The position numbers were made by a program, and so were the translations under genes. The notes under the pieces were generated by a model. It saw only the letters and a program-made list of their open reading frames with translations. It did not search any database and was not told the DNA's origin. Below, in pieces: positions 1 through 6,706 of a stretch of 41,115 bases of DNA (within the stretch, counting starts at the first letter, position 1; every line of letters begins with the position of its first letter). The stretch spans positions 1 to 41,115 of the forward strand of contig JADFWU010000025.1 in NCBI GenBank assembly GCA_015234045.1, in the 5' to 3' direction. The stretch is from Magnetococcales bacterium (GTDB lineage: Bacteria; Pseudomonadota; Magnetococcia; Magnetococcales; JADFWU01).

Positions 1-1
1 C

Positions 2-922
2 CATCCTTTGGCCTCCAGCCGTACGGCTGGTCAAAAGGTGAGCTGCCAGGGTAAAGAGTACACCATCAAGGACCTGTCCGAGTTTGATTTTAAAGGTGTC
101 CAGATTGGTTTGTTCTCACCGGGAGCCAGTGTTTCCAAGGAGTATGCACCCAAAGCTGCTGCTGCGGGTTGTGTGGTCATTGATAACACCTCCTTTTTCC
201 GCATGGACCCTGAGGTTCCTTTGGTGGTGCCTGAGGTCAATCCAGAGGCGATTGCTGAGTATACCCGCAAGGGCATCATCTCCAATCCCAACTGCTCAAC
301 CATTCAGATGATGGTTGCGTTGAAGCCGCTGCACGATGCTGCTGGTATTCGTCGTATTGTGGTTTCTACGTATCAGGCTGTTTCTGGTGCTGGTAAAGCG
401 GCCATGGATGAGCTGTTTGAACAGACTCGTGCCATGTATACCCAAGGTACGGAAGTAAAACCGAGTGCGTTTAGCAAAGAGATCGCTTTCAATCTCATTC
501 CACAGATTGATACTTTCTTAGAAAATGGTTACACCAAGGAAGAGATGAAAATGGTCAATGAGACCCATAAGATTCTCGACTCCAATATTATGGTGACAGC
601 CACGACTGTACGTGTACCGGTATTCAACAGTCATTCAGAGTCTATCAACATTGAGACTGACCGTAAGTTGACTGTAGAAGAGGCGCGGCGTTTGTTGGCC
701 AAGGCTCCGGGTGTGAAAGTTGTGGATGATCCAGCTAACTTTGCCTTTACCACGCCGCGTGATGCTTCTGGTACAGACGATACCTTTGTCTCGCGCATCC
801 GCGAGGATGACACGGTAAGCAATGGTTTGAACTTGTGGGTTGTTTCTGACAATCTACGCAAAGGTGCGGCGCTGAATGCGGTGCAGATTGCTGAAACCCT
901 GATCAAAAATCACCTGGGCTAG
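2..922 (+). CDS. asd: Aspartate-semialdehyde dehydrogenase, 5' end outside the window
   Basis: Reduces aspartyl phosphate to aspartate semialdehyde with NADPH, the branch point to lysine/diaminopimelate, threonine and methionine. The open frame enters from the left edge (codons from base 2). The family is usually about 340 residues, so roughly 35 N-terminal residues with the GxxGxxG nucleotide-binding loop lie upstream. The catalytic Cys is in NPNCSTIQ (codon 293-295). The substrate-binding Gln is in TYQAVSGAG, the Glu in VNETHKI, and the Arg and catalytic His in RVPVFNSHSES, all in family order. The C-terminal LWVVSDNLRKGAALNAVQIAE segment is also typical. A TTG at base 8 can be read as a start but encodes the Leu of the internal LASSRTAG motif. 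An intrinsic terminator follows. The identification is very secure. Confidence 0.97.
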   Translation, partial: HPLASSRTAGQKVSCQGKEYTIKDLSEFDFKGVQIGLFSPGASVSKEYAPKAAAAGCVVIDNTSFFRMDPEVPLVVPEVNPEAIAEYTRKGIISNPNCSTIQMMVALKPLHDAAGIRRIVVSTYQAVSGAGKAAMDELFEQTRAMYTQGTEVKPSAFSKEIAFNLIPQIDTFLENGYTKEEMKMVNETHKILDSNIMVTATTVRVPVFNSHSESINIETDRKLTVEEARRLLAKAPGVKVVDDPANFAFTTPRDASGTDDTFVSRIREDDTVSNGLNLWVVSDNLRKGAALNAVQIAETLIKNHLG

Positions 923-1008
923 TATTGCTCAGAGAGAGAAAATAGCGTTTTTGACACCTGTAAGAAGGTAATCTTCTCTGAGTGGTCAATAAGCGTAGAA
1001 AAATTGAC

Positions 1009-1045
1009 AGCGGCTCCTGATTTCATTCGGGAGCTGCTTTTTTTT
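1009..1045 (+). terminator. Rho-independent terminator after asd
   Basis: A 10-bp stem (left arm 1009-1018, right arm 1029-1038, one G-U and one wobble position) with a 10-nt loop is followed by eight T residues. It lies 87 bases after the asd stop and ends that transcript. The 200 bases from here to ecfT are AT-rich; no riboswitch or clear operator was recognised in them. Confidence 0.9.
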
Positions 1046-1243
1046 GGGCGAAATCAGGCCGATCTGTGTGCAAAATTGTGTACGGATCAAAAACAGACAA
1101 TTTAACGATAATCCTATTATATTCAAAAGAAAATCCTCTTGATCTTCTCCGCTTTTGTCTTTGCTGTTTCCAGTTTTTGCGCTTTTTTCAATAAAAAAAC
1201 CACTCAAATCAAAAGTTGGTCTCTAATGTGCTAATTAGAAGGT

Positions 1244-2014
1244 GTGACTGAAGAACCTTCTGAAAATGCACTGGTTTTTATGAACTACCATCCACGGGCC
1301 AAGCTGCTTTCGTTTTTGTTTTGGACACCGATATTGATGGTAGAGCCGCTGAGTTCTGTTTTCTGGATAACAGCGGCGTTGATTACGCTTTGTTTGATTC
1401 CGATAGCTGGTTTGCCGGTGTCTGAAGTGGTTGGTTTGATCAAGCGGATGCGTTGGTTGTGGTTAGGCATTGTTTTTCTGCATGGCTGGATGACACCAGG
1501 TCTGTTCGTTTGGGATGGATTTGGATCACCGACATGGCAGGGACTACAGCAAGGTGGTTCACAGGCGGTTCGTTTGGCGTTGTTAACCGTGTGTGCCTGG
1601 TTATTGATGCGTAGTACGTCGGTGCGGTTGTTGATTGGTGTGCTGGACATTCAGTTTCTTGGTTTGGGATGGCGTAGGATTTTGGGTTTGTTGGCTTTTA
1701 CTTTGGAGGGGTTGCCTTCATTACTTGCCAGAACCCGGCAGTTACGAGAAATCGCCCGATTGAGGAATCAGACAGGCAGACGTTTTAGCGTGTTTGGTAT
1801 CACTCGGATGGCTGAAGCGTATTTACTCATGCTGATGGGGCGGATGATTCGGCAAGAGTGGGCGTTACGGGCTCGGGGATATGCCGAGGGGTTGCCTTGG
1901 ATACCGATTAAACAGTTGGAATGGAAAATAGGTGATTCATTTATGGTTTTGATTCCGTTGGTGTTGTGGGTTGCCAGTTTATTCACTGATGTTGAGGTGT
2001 GGTGGCGGGGATGA
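1244..2014 (+). CDS. ECF-type transporter transmembrane component (EcfT/CbiQ family)
   Basis: An integral membrane protein of 256 residues with about five to six hydrophobic helices. It opens with the NYHPRAKLL motif typical of CbiQ/EcfT proteins and carries an ALRARGY motif near residue 213. That motif resembles the Arg-Gly coupling helices through which EcfT contacts its ATPases. It overlaps larC by four bases (ATGA), so the pair is translationally coupled. LarC handles nickel and Lactobacillus lar clusters encode an ECF nickel transporter (LarMNQO), so a nickel or cobalt role is inferred. No ATPase or substrate-binding subunit is adjacent and must be elsewhere. The start is uncertain: GTG 1244 is one base from AGAAGG, ATG 1280 lacks a Shine-Dalgarno, and an in-frame stop at 1232 excludes anything further upstream. 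Confidence 0.75.
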   Translation: MTEEPSENALVFMNYHPRAKLLSFLFWTPILMVEPLSSVFWITAALITLCLIPIAGLPVSEVVGLIKRMRWLWLGIVFLHGWMTPGLFVWDGFGSPTWQGLQQGGSQAVRLALLTVCAWLLMRSTSVRLLIGVLDIQFLGLGWRRILGLLAFTLEGLPSLLARTRQLREIARLRNQTGRRFSVFGITRMAEAYLLMLMGRMIRQEWALRARGYAEGLPWIPIKQLEWKIGDSFMVLIPLVLWVASLFTDVEVWWRG

Positions 2015-3225
2015 AAATCCATTTGGATCTTGATGCGGGCATTGCTGGAGATATGTTTCTGGCCGCTTGTCTTGATTTAGGGCTTGATCAAGATGAACTG
2101 ACATCCGCTTTAAAGACAATGAGTTTGCCTGCCTGGTCATTGGATGTACGCCGTCAGCATCAAGGTGGATTGAGTGGTCTTCAGCTTGATGTGGTTTTTC
2201 CAAAAGAGCATGTACACCGGCATTTGGGCGACATTTTAGGATTGATTCGTACCAGTGCGTTATCCAACCAGGTGAAGGTACGCGCTGAGGCAATTTTCCG
2301 CATTTTGGCGGAGGCGGAAGGGCAGGTACATGGTATTTCCCCTGAGAAGGTCCACTTTCACGAAGTGGGGGCGGTGGATGCCATTGTTGATATCTGCGGT
2401 GCGGCGTATGCGATTTGGAAGTTGGGCATTGAAGAAATTACGGCCACACCGCCGGTGGTTGGGAGTGGAACGGTTAGGTGTGCGCATGGTGTGATGCCGG
2501 TCCCGGTTCCGGCTGTTACAGAGATTATTAAGAAATTTCAGATTCCTATTCGTTCTGATTCAGTTGTTGGTGAGTTGGTTACACCGACAGGCGCGGCAAT
2601 TTTAGCCAATTTGGTGAATCAGTATGGTCCTTTGAAATTGGATCGGATTGATCGTGTTGGTTATGGATTAGGCCATCGTGATTTAGCGGATCGTGCCAAT
2701 GCTTTGCGGATTTTAGCGCAGCATACGGACGCGGCAGATCCAATTATTGATTATGCCTTGGAGCGTGTTTCGGTTTTGTCTGCCCATGTAGATGACATGA
2801 ATCCTGAGTGGTATGAGCCTTTGTGGACGCTTCTTTTTGAAGAAGGGGCGCTGGATGTGGCTTTGATACCGATCACTATGAAAAAGGGCAGGCCTGGGGT
2901 TCGGCTTGAGGTGGTTGTTAAGCAGGATGTTGAGGGTGTCATTGCTCGGAATATTTTGCGTCACACCACTTCGCTTGGGGTTCGGGTTGCTCGGATGGAC
3001 CGATGGGTTTTGGGGCGGAAGCAGCGGTCTGTTGTTACGCCTTGGGGCACTGTGAGGGTTATTGATGCTGGTGGGGTTTGGCGGCTTGAGCATGTGGATT
3101 TAGCGCGGGTTGCTGGGGATGAGGGTTGGTCGTTGCCTGAGGCGCGGCAGAGGTTGCAGCCGTTCTTGGATAAGGAGCGGGAGAAGATGGAGAAGATGGA
3201 GAAGATGGAGGAGGAGAGGGGATGA
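2011..3225 (+). CDS. larC: Nickel-pincer cofactor biosynthesis protein LarC
   Basis: A full-length LarC of 404 residues. LarC is the CTP-dependent nickel insertase (cyclometallase) that completes the nickel-pincer nucleotide used by lactate racemase and related enzymes. The N-terminal DAGIAGDMFLAACLDLG, the central HFHEVGAVDAIVDI and the ELVTPTGAAI segment are hallmarks. The C-terminal domain has the SAHVDDMNPE and MKKGRPG motifs. ATG 2011 is preferred over GTGs at 1999/2002 because it matches the family N-terminus, has GAGG upstream and forms an ATGA overlap with the ecfT-like gene. larA, larB and larE are not in the window. The extreme C-terminus is a low-complexity EKM triplet repeat coded by three perfect 9-bp copies (3181-3207), a slippage-prone tail. 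The repeat island begins about 35 bases downstream. Confidence 0.93.
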   Translation: MKIHLDLDAGIAGDMFLAACLDLGLDQDELTSALKTMSLPAWSLDVRRQHQGGLSGLQLDVVFPKEHVHRHLGDILGLIRTSALSNQVKVRAEAIFRILAEAEGQVHGISPEKVHFHEVGAVDAIVDICGAAYAIWKLGIEEITATPPVVGSGTVRCAHGVMPVPVPAVTEIIKKFQIPIRSDSVVGELVTPTGAAILANLVNQYGPLKLDRIDRVGYGLGHRDLADRANALRILAQHTDAADPIIDYALERVSVLSAHVDDMNPEWYEPLWTLLFEEGALDVALIPITMKKGRPGVRLEVVVKQDVEGVIARNILRHTTSLGVRVARMDRWVLGRKQRSVVTPWGTVRVIDAGGVWRLEHVDLARVAGDEGWSLPEARQRLQPFLDKEREKMEKMEKMEEERG

Positions 3226-3259
3226 TAGGAGTGAGCGGGAAGAAGTAACCGGGATAGGT

Positions 3260-3307
3260 CTGGAAAGGGACTAGTCCCTTTCCAGTGGGGTACGGGGCAA
3301 CGCCCCG
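3260..3307 (+). terminator. Double hairpin downstream of larC
   Basis: A perfect 26-bp palindrome (3260-3285, arms CTGGAAAGGGA/TCCCTTTCCAG around CTAG) is followed by a GC hairpin CGGGGC-AAC-GCCCCG (3293-3307). The same two-hairpin layout occurs in inverted orientation after gloB (4168-4214), so this looks like a 3' end element of convergent genes. There is no T-run, so Rho-independent termination is only a guess; it may instead protect the transcript end. Confidence 0.55.
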
Positions 3308-3393
3308 ATTAAAGCTAATAAAAGGCGCGTTGCTAAAAAGCATTTTTTGCCCAAAGGGCGAAAAATGCGTCAGCGCCGTGACCCGAAGGGTCA
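3290..3393 (+). repeat. Left arm of a ~100 bp imperfect inverted repeat
   Basis: This stretch matches the reverse complement of about 4083-4184 along its length. Shared in order are the GC hairpin with a CAA/AAA loop, an AT-rich spacer, the exact block GGCGCGTTGCT, and a hairpin with GCCCAAAGGGC at its tip flanked by A/T runs. A GCGCCGTG block and CCCGAAGGG follow. The two arms bracket the repeat island and each lies just downstream of a gene stop (larC on the left, gloB on the right). Confidence 0.75.
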
Positions 3394-3395
3394 CA

Positions 3396-3740
3396 CAATT
3401 AAAAAGGCCACAAAGTGGCCGTCCCGGGCCAAAGGCCCGGCCCGCCAAAGGCGTAGCCCCAAAGGGGCGTAAAAAAAGAGTACCCCAAAAGGGCAAAAGA
3501 GCAGCCAGAAAAAGCAATTAAAAAGGCCACAAAATGGCCATCCCGGGCCAAAGGCGCAACCCGCCAAAGGCGCAACCCGCCAAAGGCGCAGCCCCAAAGG
3601 GGCGTAAAAAAAGAGTACCCCAAAAGGGCAAAAGAGCAGCCAGAAAAAGCAATTAAAAAGGCCACAAAATGGCCGTCCCGGGCCAAAGGCGTACCCCCAA
3701 AGGGGCAAAAGCGCACCCCCAAAAGGGCAAAAGCGCAGCT
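3396..3740 (+). repeat. Imperfect tandem repeats built from CCAAAGG palindromes
   Basis: Three imperfect units start at CAATTAAAAAGGCC (3396, 3515 and 3650), giving unit lengths of 119 and 135 bp and a truncated third copy. About 80 bases are nearly identical between units 1 and 2 at an offset of 135. The length difference is an extra 16-bp sub-repeat, GCCAAAGGCGCAACCC, duplicated in unit 2. Nearly every motif is a small palindrome around AAA: GCCAAAGGC, CCCCAAAGGGG or GGGCCAAAGGCCC. Long minus-strand open frames cross the array but are low-complexity by-products of the repeat. Function unknown. Confidence 0.85.
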
Positions 3741-3815
3741 CTTGTAGGGTATGAAAGTAGGAAAATAGTAGGTGTTGTGCGGTTGCCAGCGGAGTACACA
3801 TGAGGACGTGCTAGA

Positions 3816-3882
3816 CATTCCTGCGAAGGCGGGAATCCAAGATGGACAGAGAGCAAACTGGATTCCCGCCGTCGCAGGAATG
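3816..3882. repeat. REPIN-like pair of inverted REP sequences
   Basis: Two 24-bp arms (3816-3839 and 3859-3882) are near-perfect inverted copies: CATTCCTGCGAAGGCGGGAA on the left and its complement, with GTCGCAGG replacing the equivalent bases, on the right. A 19-bp spacer separates them. The arms have the form of the common proteobacterial 'ATTCCCGC...GCGGGAAT' REP family, usually mobilised in trans by RAYT transposases. No such transposase lies in the window. Confidence 0.75.
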
Positions 3883-3940
3883 ACGGCTACGAAAATTCAT
3901 TTAACTGCTTAATAGAAAGAAATGGATTTGTGCTGGGATA

Positions 3941-4050
3941 TTTAGGTTGGTGTTTTTGGATGTTTGGGTTGGTGTTTTTGGATGTTTAGGTTGGTGTTTT
4001 TGGGTGTTTGGTTTGGTGTTTTTGGGTGTTTAGGGTGGTGTTTTTGGGTG
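3941..4050 (+). repeat. Five 22-bp tandem repeats, G/T-rich
   Basis: Five contiguous 22-bp units begin at 3941, 3963, 3985, 4007 and 4029. All have the pattern TTTRGGTTGGTGTTTTTGG plus RTG with few substitutions. The + strand of the array has no C, which is strong strand asymmetry with many GG pairs. The minus strand reads as a Pro/Lys/Thr/Asn/Gln low-complexity peptide that is probably not a protein. There are no spacers, so it is not a CRISPR array. The unit count probably varies between strains. Confidence 0.9.
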
Positions 4051-4082
4051 CTTGAAGTCGGCCCTTTGGGCCTCCGGTTGTG

Positions 4083-4184
4083 TGGCCCTTCGGGCCACGG
4101 CGCTCTACGCACTTTTCGCCCTTTGGGCAAAAAGTGCTCCTGAGCAACGCGCCTGGATTAAGTTAAATGTGGGCTTTGCCCACA
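4083..4184 (-). repeat. Right arm of the ~100 bp inverted repeat
   Basis: Reverse-complement counterpart of 3290-3393. It contains the CCCTTCGGG hairpin, a long hairpin whose tip is GCCCTTTGGGC (about 4109-4137), the block AGCAACGCGCC and the GTGGGC-TTT-GCCCAC hairpin at 4169-4183. It is in the orientation expected for the 3' side of gloB. Confidence 0.7.
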
Positions 4185-4214
4185 CCCAGCAGGGGCAGGC
4201 ACAGCCTCCCCTGC
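4168..4214 (-). terminator. Double hairpin downstream of gloB
   Basis: Read from gloB (minus strand), a GC-rich hairpin comes first (4189-4214, an 11-bp stem with one bulged base and a 3-nt loop). A TGTGGGC-AAA-GCCCACA stem follows (4168-4184). This mirrors the larC side (3260-3307). No T-run follows, so a terminator role is likely by position only. Confidence 0.5.
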
Positions 4215-4227
4215 ACCCCAACCGGTT

Positions 4228-5001
4228 TTAGTAACCGTTGCGCCGCTCTCGAATCGTGGCAAGAACCTCTTCAGGACTCTTCCCACTCAAGCCAATGGCT
4301 TGCAAAAATTCAGAATCGTCGCATCGAAAAAACGGATTAAACCGTTTCTCCAACCCAAAAAGGTTGGGAACAGTAGGTTTGCCAAGATCAGTACGATCAC
4401 AAGCCCAGTCAAATAGCTTGGAAAGGGATTGATTGTGAGGCTCAAGATCAGTGGCAAATCGTAAATTGGTGACAGTGTACTCATGCCCACAACATAAAAA
4501 TAGTGTGTCAGGCAAAGTACGAAGCCGTTTCAAAGTCCGCCACATCTGTGGTGGATCGCCCTCAAAAAGGCGACCTGAACCGTAGCTGAATAAGATGTCA
4601 CCAGAAAAAAGGCAGTCGCCAATACGGTAAACCACATGTCCAGTGGTGTGCCCAGGCGTATGCCAAACCTGGATGTTTTGTGAACCCAGGTTGAGTGAGT
4701 CACCATCGTTTACCGCATGAGTCAGTTTGGGAAGACGATACTGATCACCAGTAAAACCAATGAGTTCAACGTCAGGAAACTGTTCCAGAAGAGCCGGAAC
4801 ACCGTCTTGATGGTCGTAATGGTGATGGGTAAGCAGAATGTGTGAAAGTGAAAGCCTGTTTTCGTTCAAATAGTTGAGAACAGGTAACGCTTCACCAGGA
4901 TCAACAGCGGCAACCTGATTAGAACCGGTTGGAAACAGCCAAACATAGTTGTCCTGGCGAGCCAGTACAGGTGTTACGGACAAGGCGGGTTGAGTCGTCA
5001 T
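4228..5001 (-). CDS. gloB: Hydroxyacylglutathione hydrolase (glyoxalase II)
   Basis: Hydrolyses S-lactoylglutathione to lactate and glutathione, the second step of methylglyoxal detoxification. It is a metallo-beta-lactamase-fold enzyme of 257 residues. The binuclear metal motif THxHxDH is THHHYDH (residues 58-64). Further ligands lie in HTPGHTTGHV, SGDILF and the GloB-typical CGHEYT. The C-terminal half carries the NPFFRCDD segment of the glutathione-binding domain. The start at 5001 is chosen because GGAGG lies 6 bases upstream; a start 30 bases further out lacks one. The gene is divergent from the methyltransferase gene with a 35-bp gap, an arrangement common in Alphaproteobacteria. A shared regulatory region is inferred. 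Confidence 0.93.
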   Translation of the reverse strand: MTTQPALSVTPVLARQDNYVWLFPTGSNQVAAVDPGEALPVLNYLNENRLSLSHILLTHHHYDHQDGVPALLEQFPDVELIGFTGDQYRLPKLTHAVNDGDSLNLGSQNIQVWHTPGHTTGHVVYRIGDCLFSGDILFSYGSGRLFEGDPPQMWRTLKRLRTLPDTLFLCCGHEYTVTNLRFATDLEPHNQSLSKLFDWACDRTDLGKPTVPNLFGLEKRFNPFFRCDDSEFLQAIGLSGKSPEEVLATIRERRNGY

Positions 5002-5036
5002 ATCAGCCTCCAATAGAGGAACCAGGTCCACATATT

Positions 5037-5798
5037 ATGAGCTTTGAAGCCATACGATTGCAAAGTTGGTATGCCACTGCCCAAGGGCAAACGGTGACCC
5101 GACTGGTGGGAAAGGTTCTTAGAAGGTGGCTCTCTTTGCATAAGCCGGAAACATGTCTTGGGTACGGTTTTTCACAGCCATATCTGAGTCAAATTCAGGC
5201 GATGGGGAGCCAGGTTTGGGGCGCGTCACCCGCTGAAATGGGTGTGGCTTCCTGGCCAAGAGGCGAAGATAACCGGATTGCGTTGGTGCGTCCAGAAGCA
5301 CTTCCTTTTGCAGATGAAAGTTTTGATCAGGTAATCATGACCCATCTGTTGGAAGGAACACAGTCTCCAAGAGTGGCGCTTCGAGAGACTTGGCGGATTC
5401 TCAAACCTGGATGTCGTCTCTTTATTATGGTGCCCAACCGCGGTGGCGTGTGGGCACGACGGGATGGAACACCCTTTGGATGGGGTCGTCCCTTTTCACC
5501 AAGGCAGTTGAAGGAACAGTTGGAAGATTCGTTTTTCATTCCACGTCAATCCTGTTTTGCACTGTTTATGCCTCCTTTTTCAAGCAATTGGTTGCTGAAG
5601 GCGGCAGGTGCATGGGAAAAGGCCGGCACGCGCTGGTGTGCGCCATTAGGTGGTGTGATCGTGTGTGAGGCAGAAAAGGTGGTATACGCTTCAACACCTT
5701 TGGCACGGGACTTTGTCGGTGTCCGTTCGCGTGAAGGTATGGTGTTACCAGTTGCAAAAAATCAAGGATCCAGGGGATTGGATCGGAGGCGTTTATGA
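5037..5798 (+). CDS. SAM-dependent methyltransferase (type 11-like)
   Basis: Class I methyltransferase-like protein of 253 residues. The glycine loop (ETCLGYGFSQPYL) is a degenerate form of the usual D-G-x-G-x-G. An acidic residue follows, then ALPFADESFDQVIMTHLLE, the typical post-motif II segment, and the motif RETWRILKPGCRLFIMVPNRGG. The substrate is not recognisable. The homologue next to gloB in Alphaproteobacteria is also uncharacterised. The start at ATG 5037 fits the family; the frame is open further upstream but only inside gloB. The stop overlaps the xerD start (ATGA), so the two are translationally coupled. Confidence 0.82.
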   Translation: MSFEAIRLQSWYATAQGQTVTRLVGKVLRRWLSLHKPETCLGYGFSQPYLSQIQAMGSQVWGASPAEMGVASWPRGEDNRIALVRPEALPFADESFDQVIMTHLLEGTQSPRVALRETWRILKPGCRLFIMVPNRGGVWARRDGTPFGWGRPFSPRQLKEQLEDSFFIPRQSCFALFMPPFSSNWLLKAAGAWEKAGTRWCAPLGGVIVCEAEKVVYASTPLARDFVGVRSREGMVLPVAKNQGSRGLDRRRL

Positions 5799-6706
5799 CT
5801 AATGCGGTGTTGATTCGTCGCTTTCTAGATGACTTGTTGGTCGAGCATGGACTGTCAGCCAATACGTTGAATGCATACCGGACAGATCTGGAAGGATTGT
5901 CCAAATTTCTGAGCAAGCGGGGACGCGCTCTGGTGGAGACCTCGCGGGAAGACCTGCTGGCCTTTCTGTCTTATTTGACTGATCGACGGCAAGCATCATC
6001 AACCGTTGCACGGAAACTCTCTTCACTGCGCCGTTTTTTCCGCCACTTGGTGGAAAAGCGGGTCTGTGATATCGATCCTTCAAGACTGCTGGATAGTCCG
6101 AAACCACGCAGAAATCTGCCAAAGATTCTTAATGAAGAAGAGGTGGATGCACTGCTTTCAGCGCCAGATCGTACAACCGATATGGGGCTGCGTGATGCAG
6201 CCATGTTGGAAATGCTCTATGCAACCGGGTTGCGGGTGTCTGAGTTGGTCACACTGTCTGTGGATAGCTTGGATGAGGATATGGGCTTTATCCGTGTGGT
6301 GGGTAAAGGCAATAAAGAGCGGGTTGTGCCGATAGGTGAAAACGCCATAGAGTTGGTGCGCTACTATCGCCGCCGAGCACGCTGGGGTTTGCTGAAAGGT
6401 AAAAAGACCGCTGCGTTGTTTGTTTCAAATCGGTGTACTTGTATGACACGGCAGAATTTTTGGTACATGATCCGCCGTTATGCAAACATGGCAGGCATTG
6501 TTAAGCCGCTCTCACCGCATCTGTTGAGACACTCTTTTGCCTCACATTTGTTGGCACATGGCGCTGATTTACGAGCGGTTCAGATGATGTTGGGACATGC
6601 GGATATCTCTACTACAGAGATTTATACTCATGTTGCCAATGAACGGTTAAAGGCCATTCATAGCCAATATCATCCACGCGCCTCTGCCGTGGCTTCGCCA
6701 GCCTGA
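5795..6706 (+). CDS. xerD: Tyrosine recombinase XerD
   Basis: Site-specific recombinase acting with XerC at dif to resolve chromosome dimers at the septum with FtsK. Its 303 residues match the usual length. The N-terminal SAM-like core-binding domain spans residues 1-90. The catalytic set is complete: R147 (ATGLRVSE), K171 (VGKGNKER), H242 and R245 (HLLRHSFAS), H268 (LGH) and nucleophile Y277 (EIYTHV), within one or two positions of E. coli XerD numbering. It sits in a coupled operon between the methyltransferase gene (ATGA overlap) and the SDR gene (TGATG overlap). No phage or integron genes are adjacent, which supports a housekeeping recombinase. XerC is the alternative within the family. 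Confidence 0.93.
   Translation: MTNAVLIRRFLDDLLVEHGLSANTLNAYRTDLEGLSKFLSKRGRALVETSREDLLAFLSYLTDRRQASSTVARKLSSLRRFFRHLVEKRVCDIDPSRLLDSPKPRRNLPKILNEEEVDALLSAPDRTTDMGLRDAAMLEMLYATGLRVSELVTLSVDSLDEDMGFIRVVGKGNKERVVPIGENAIELVRYYRRRARWGLLKGKKTAALFVSNRCTCMTRQNFWYMIRRYANMAGIVKPLSPHLLRHSFASHLLAHGADLRAVQMMLGHADISTTEIYTHVANERLKAIHSQYHPRASAVASPA

Noticed and set aside
1046-1243. Possible nickel/cobalt riboswitch or NikR site before the ecfT-like gene
   Set aside because: No NiCo riboswitch core or NikR dyad could be found by eye in this AT-rich gap.
3059-3856. Several overlapping minus-strand frames rich in Phe, Pro, Gly, Leu and Cys
   Set aside because: They read through the CCAAAGG tandem repeats in more than one frame, so the open frames are a by-product of the repeat sequence.
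3941-4050. Possible CRISPR array
   Set aside because: The 22-bp units are contiguous, with no spacers, and no cas genes are nearby.
3942-4130. Minus-strand Pro/Lys/Thr-rich frame
   Set aside because: It is the translation of the 22-bp array with no plausible start signal or domain.
5795-6706. XerD as an integrase marking a mobile island
   Set aside because: All residues and the length match housekeeping XerD, and its coupled neighbours are ordinary cellular genes.
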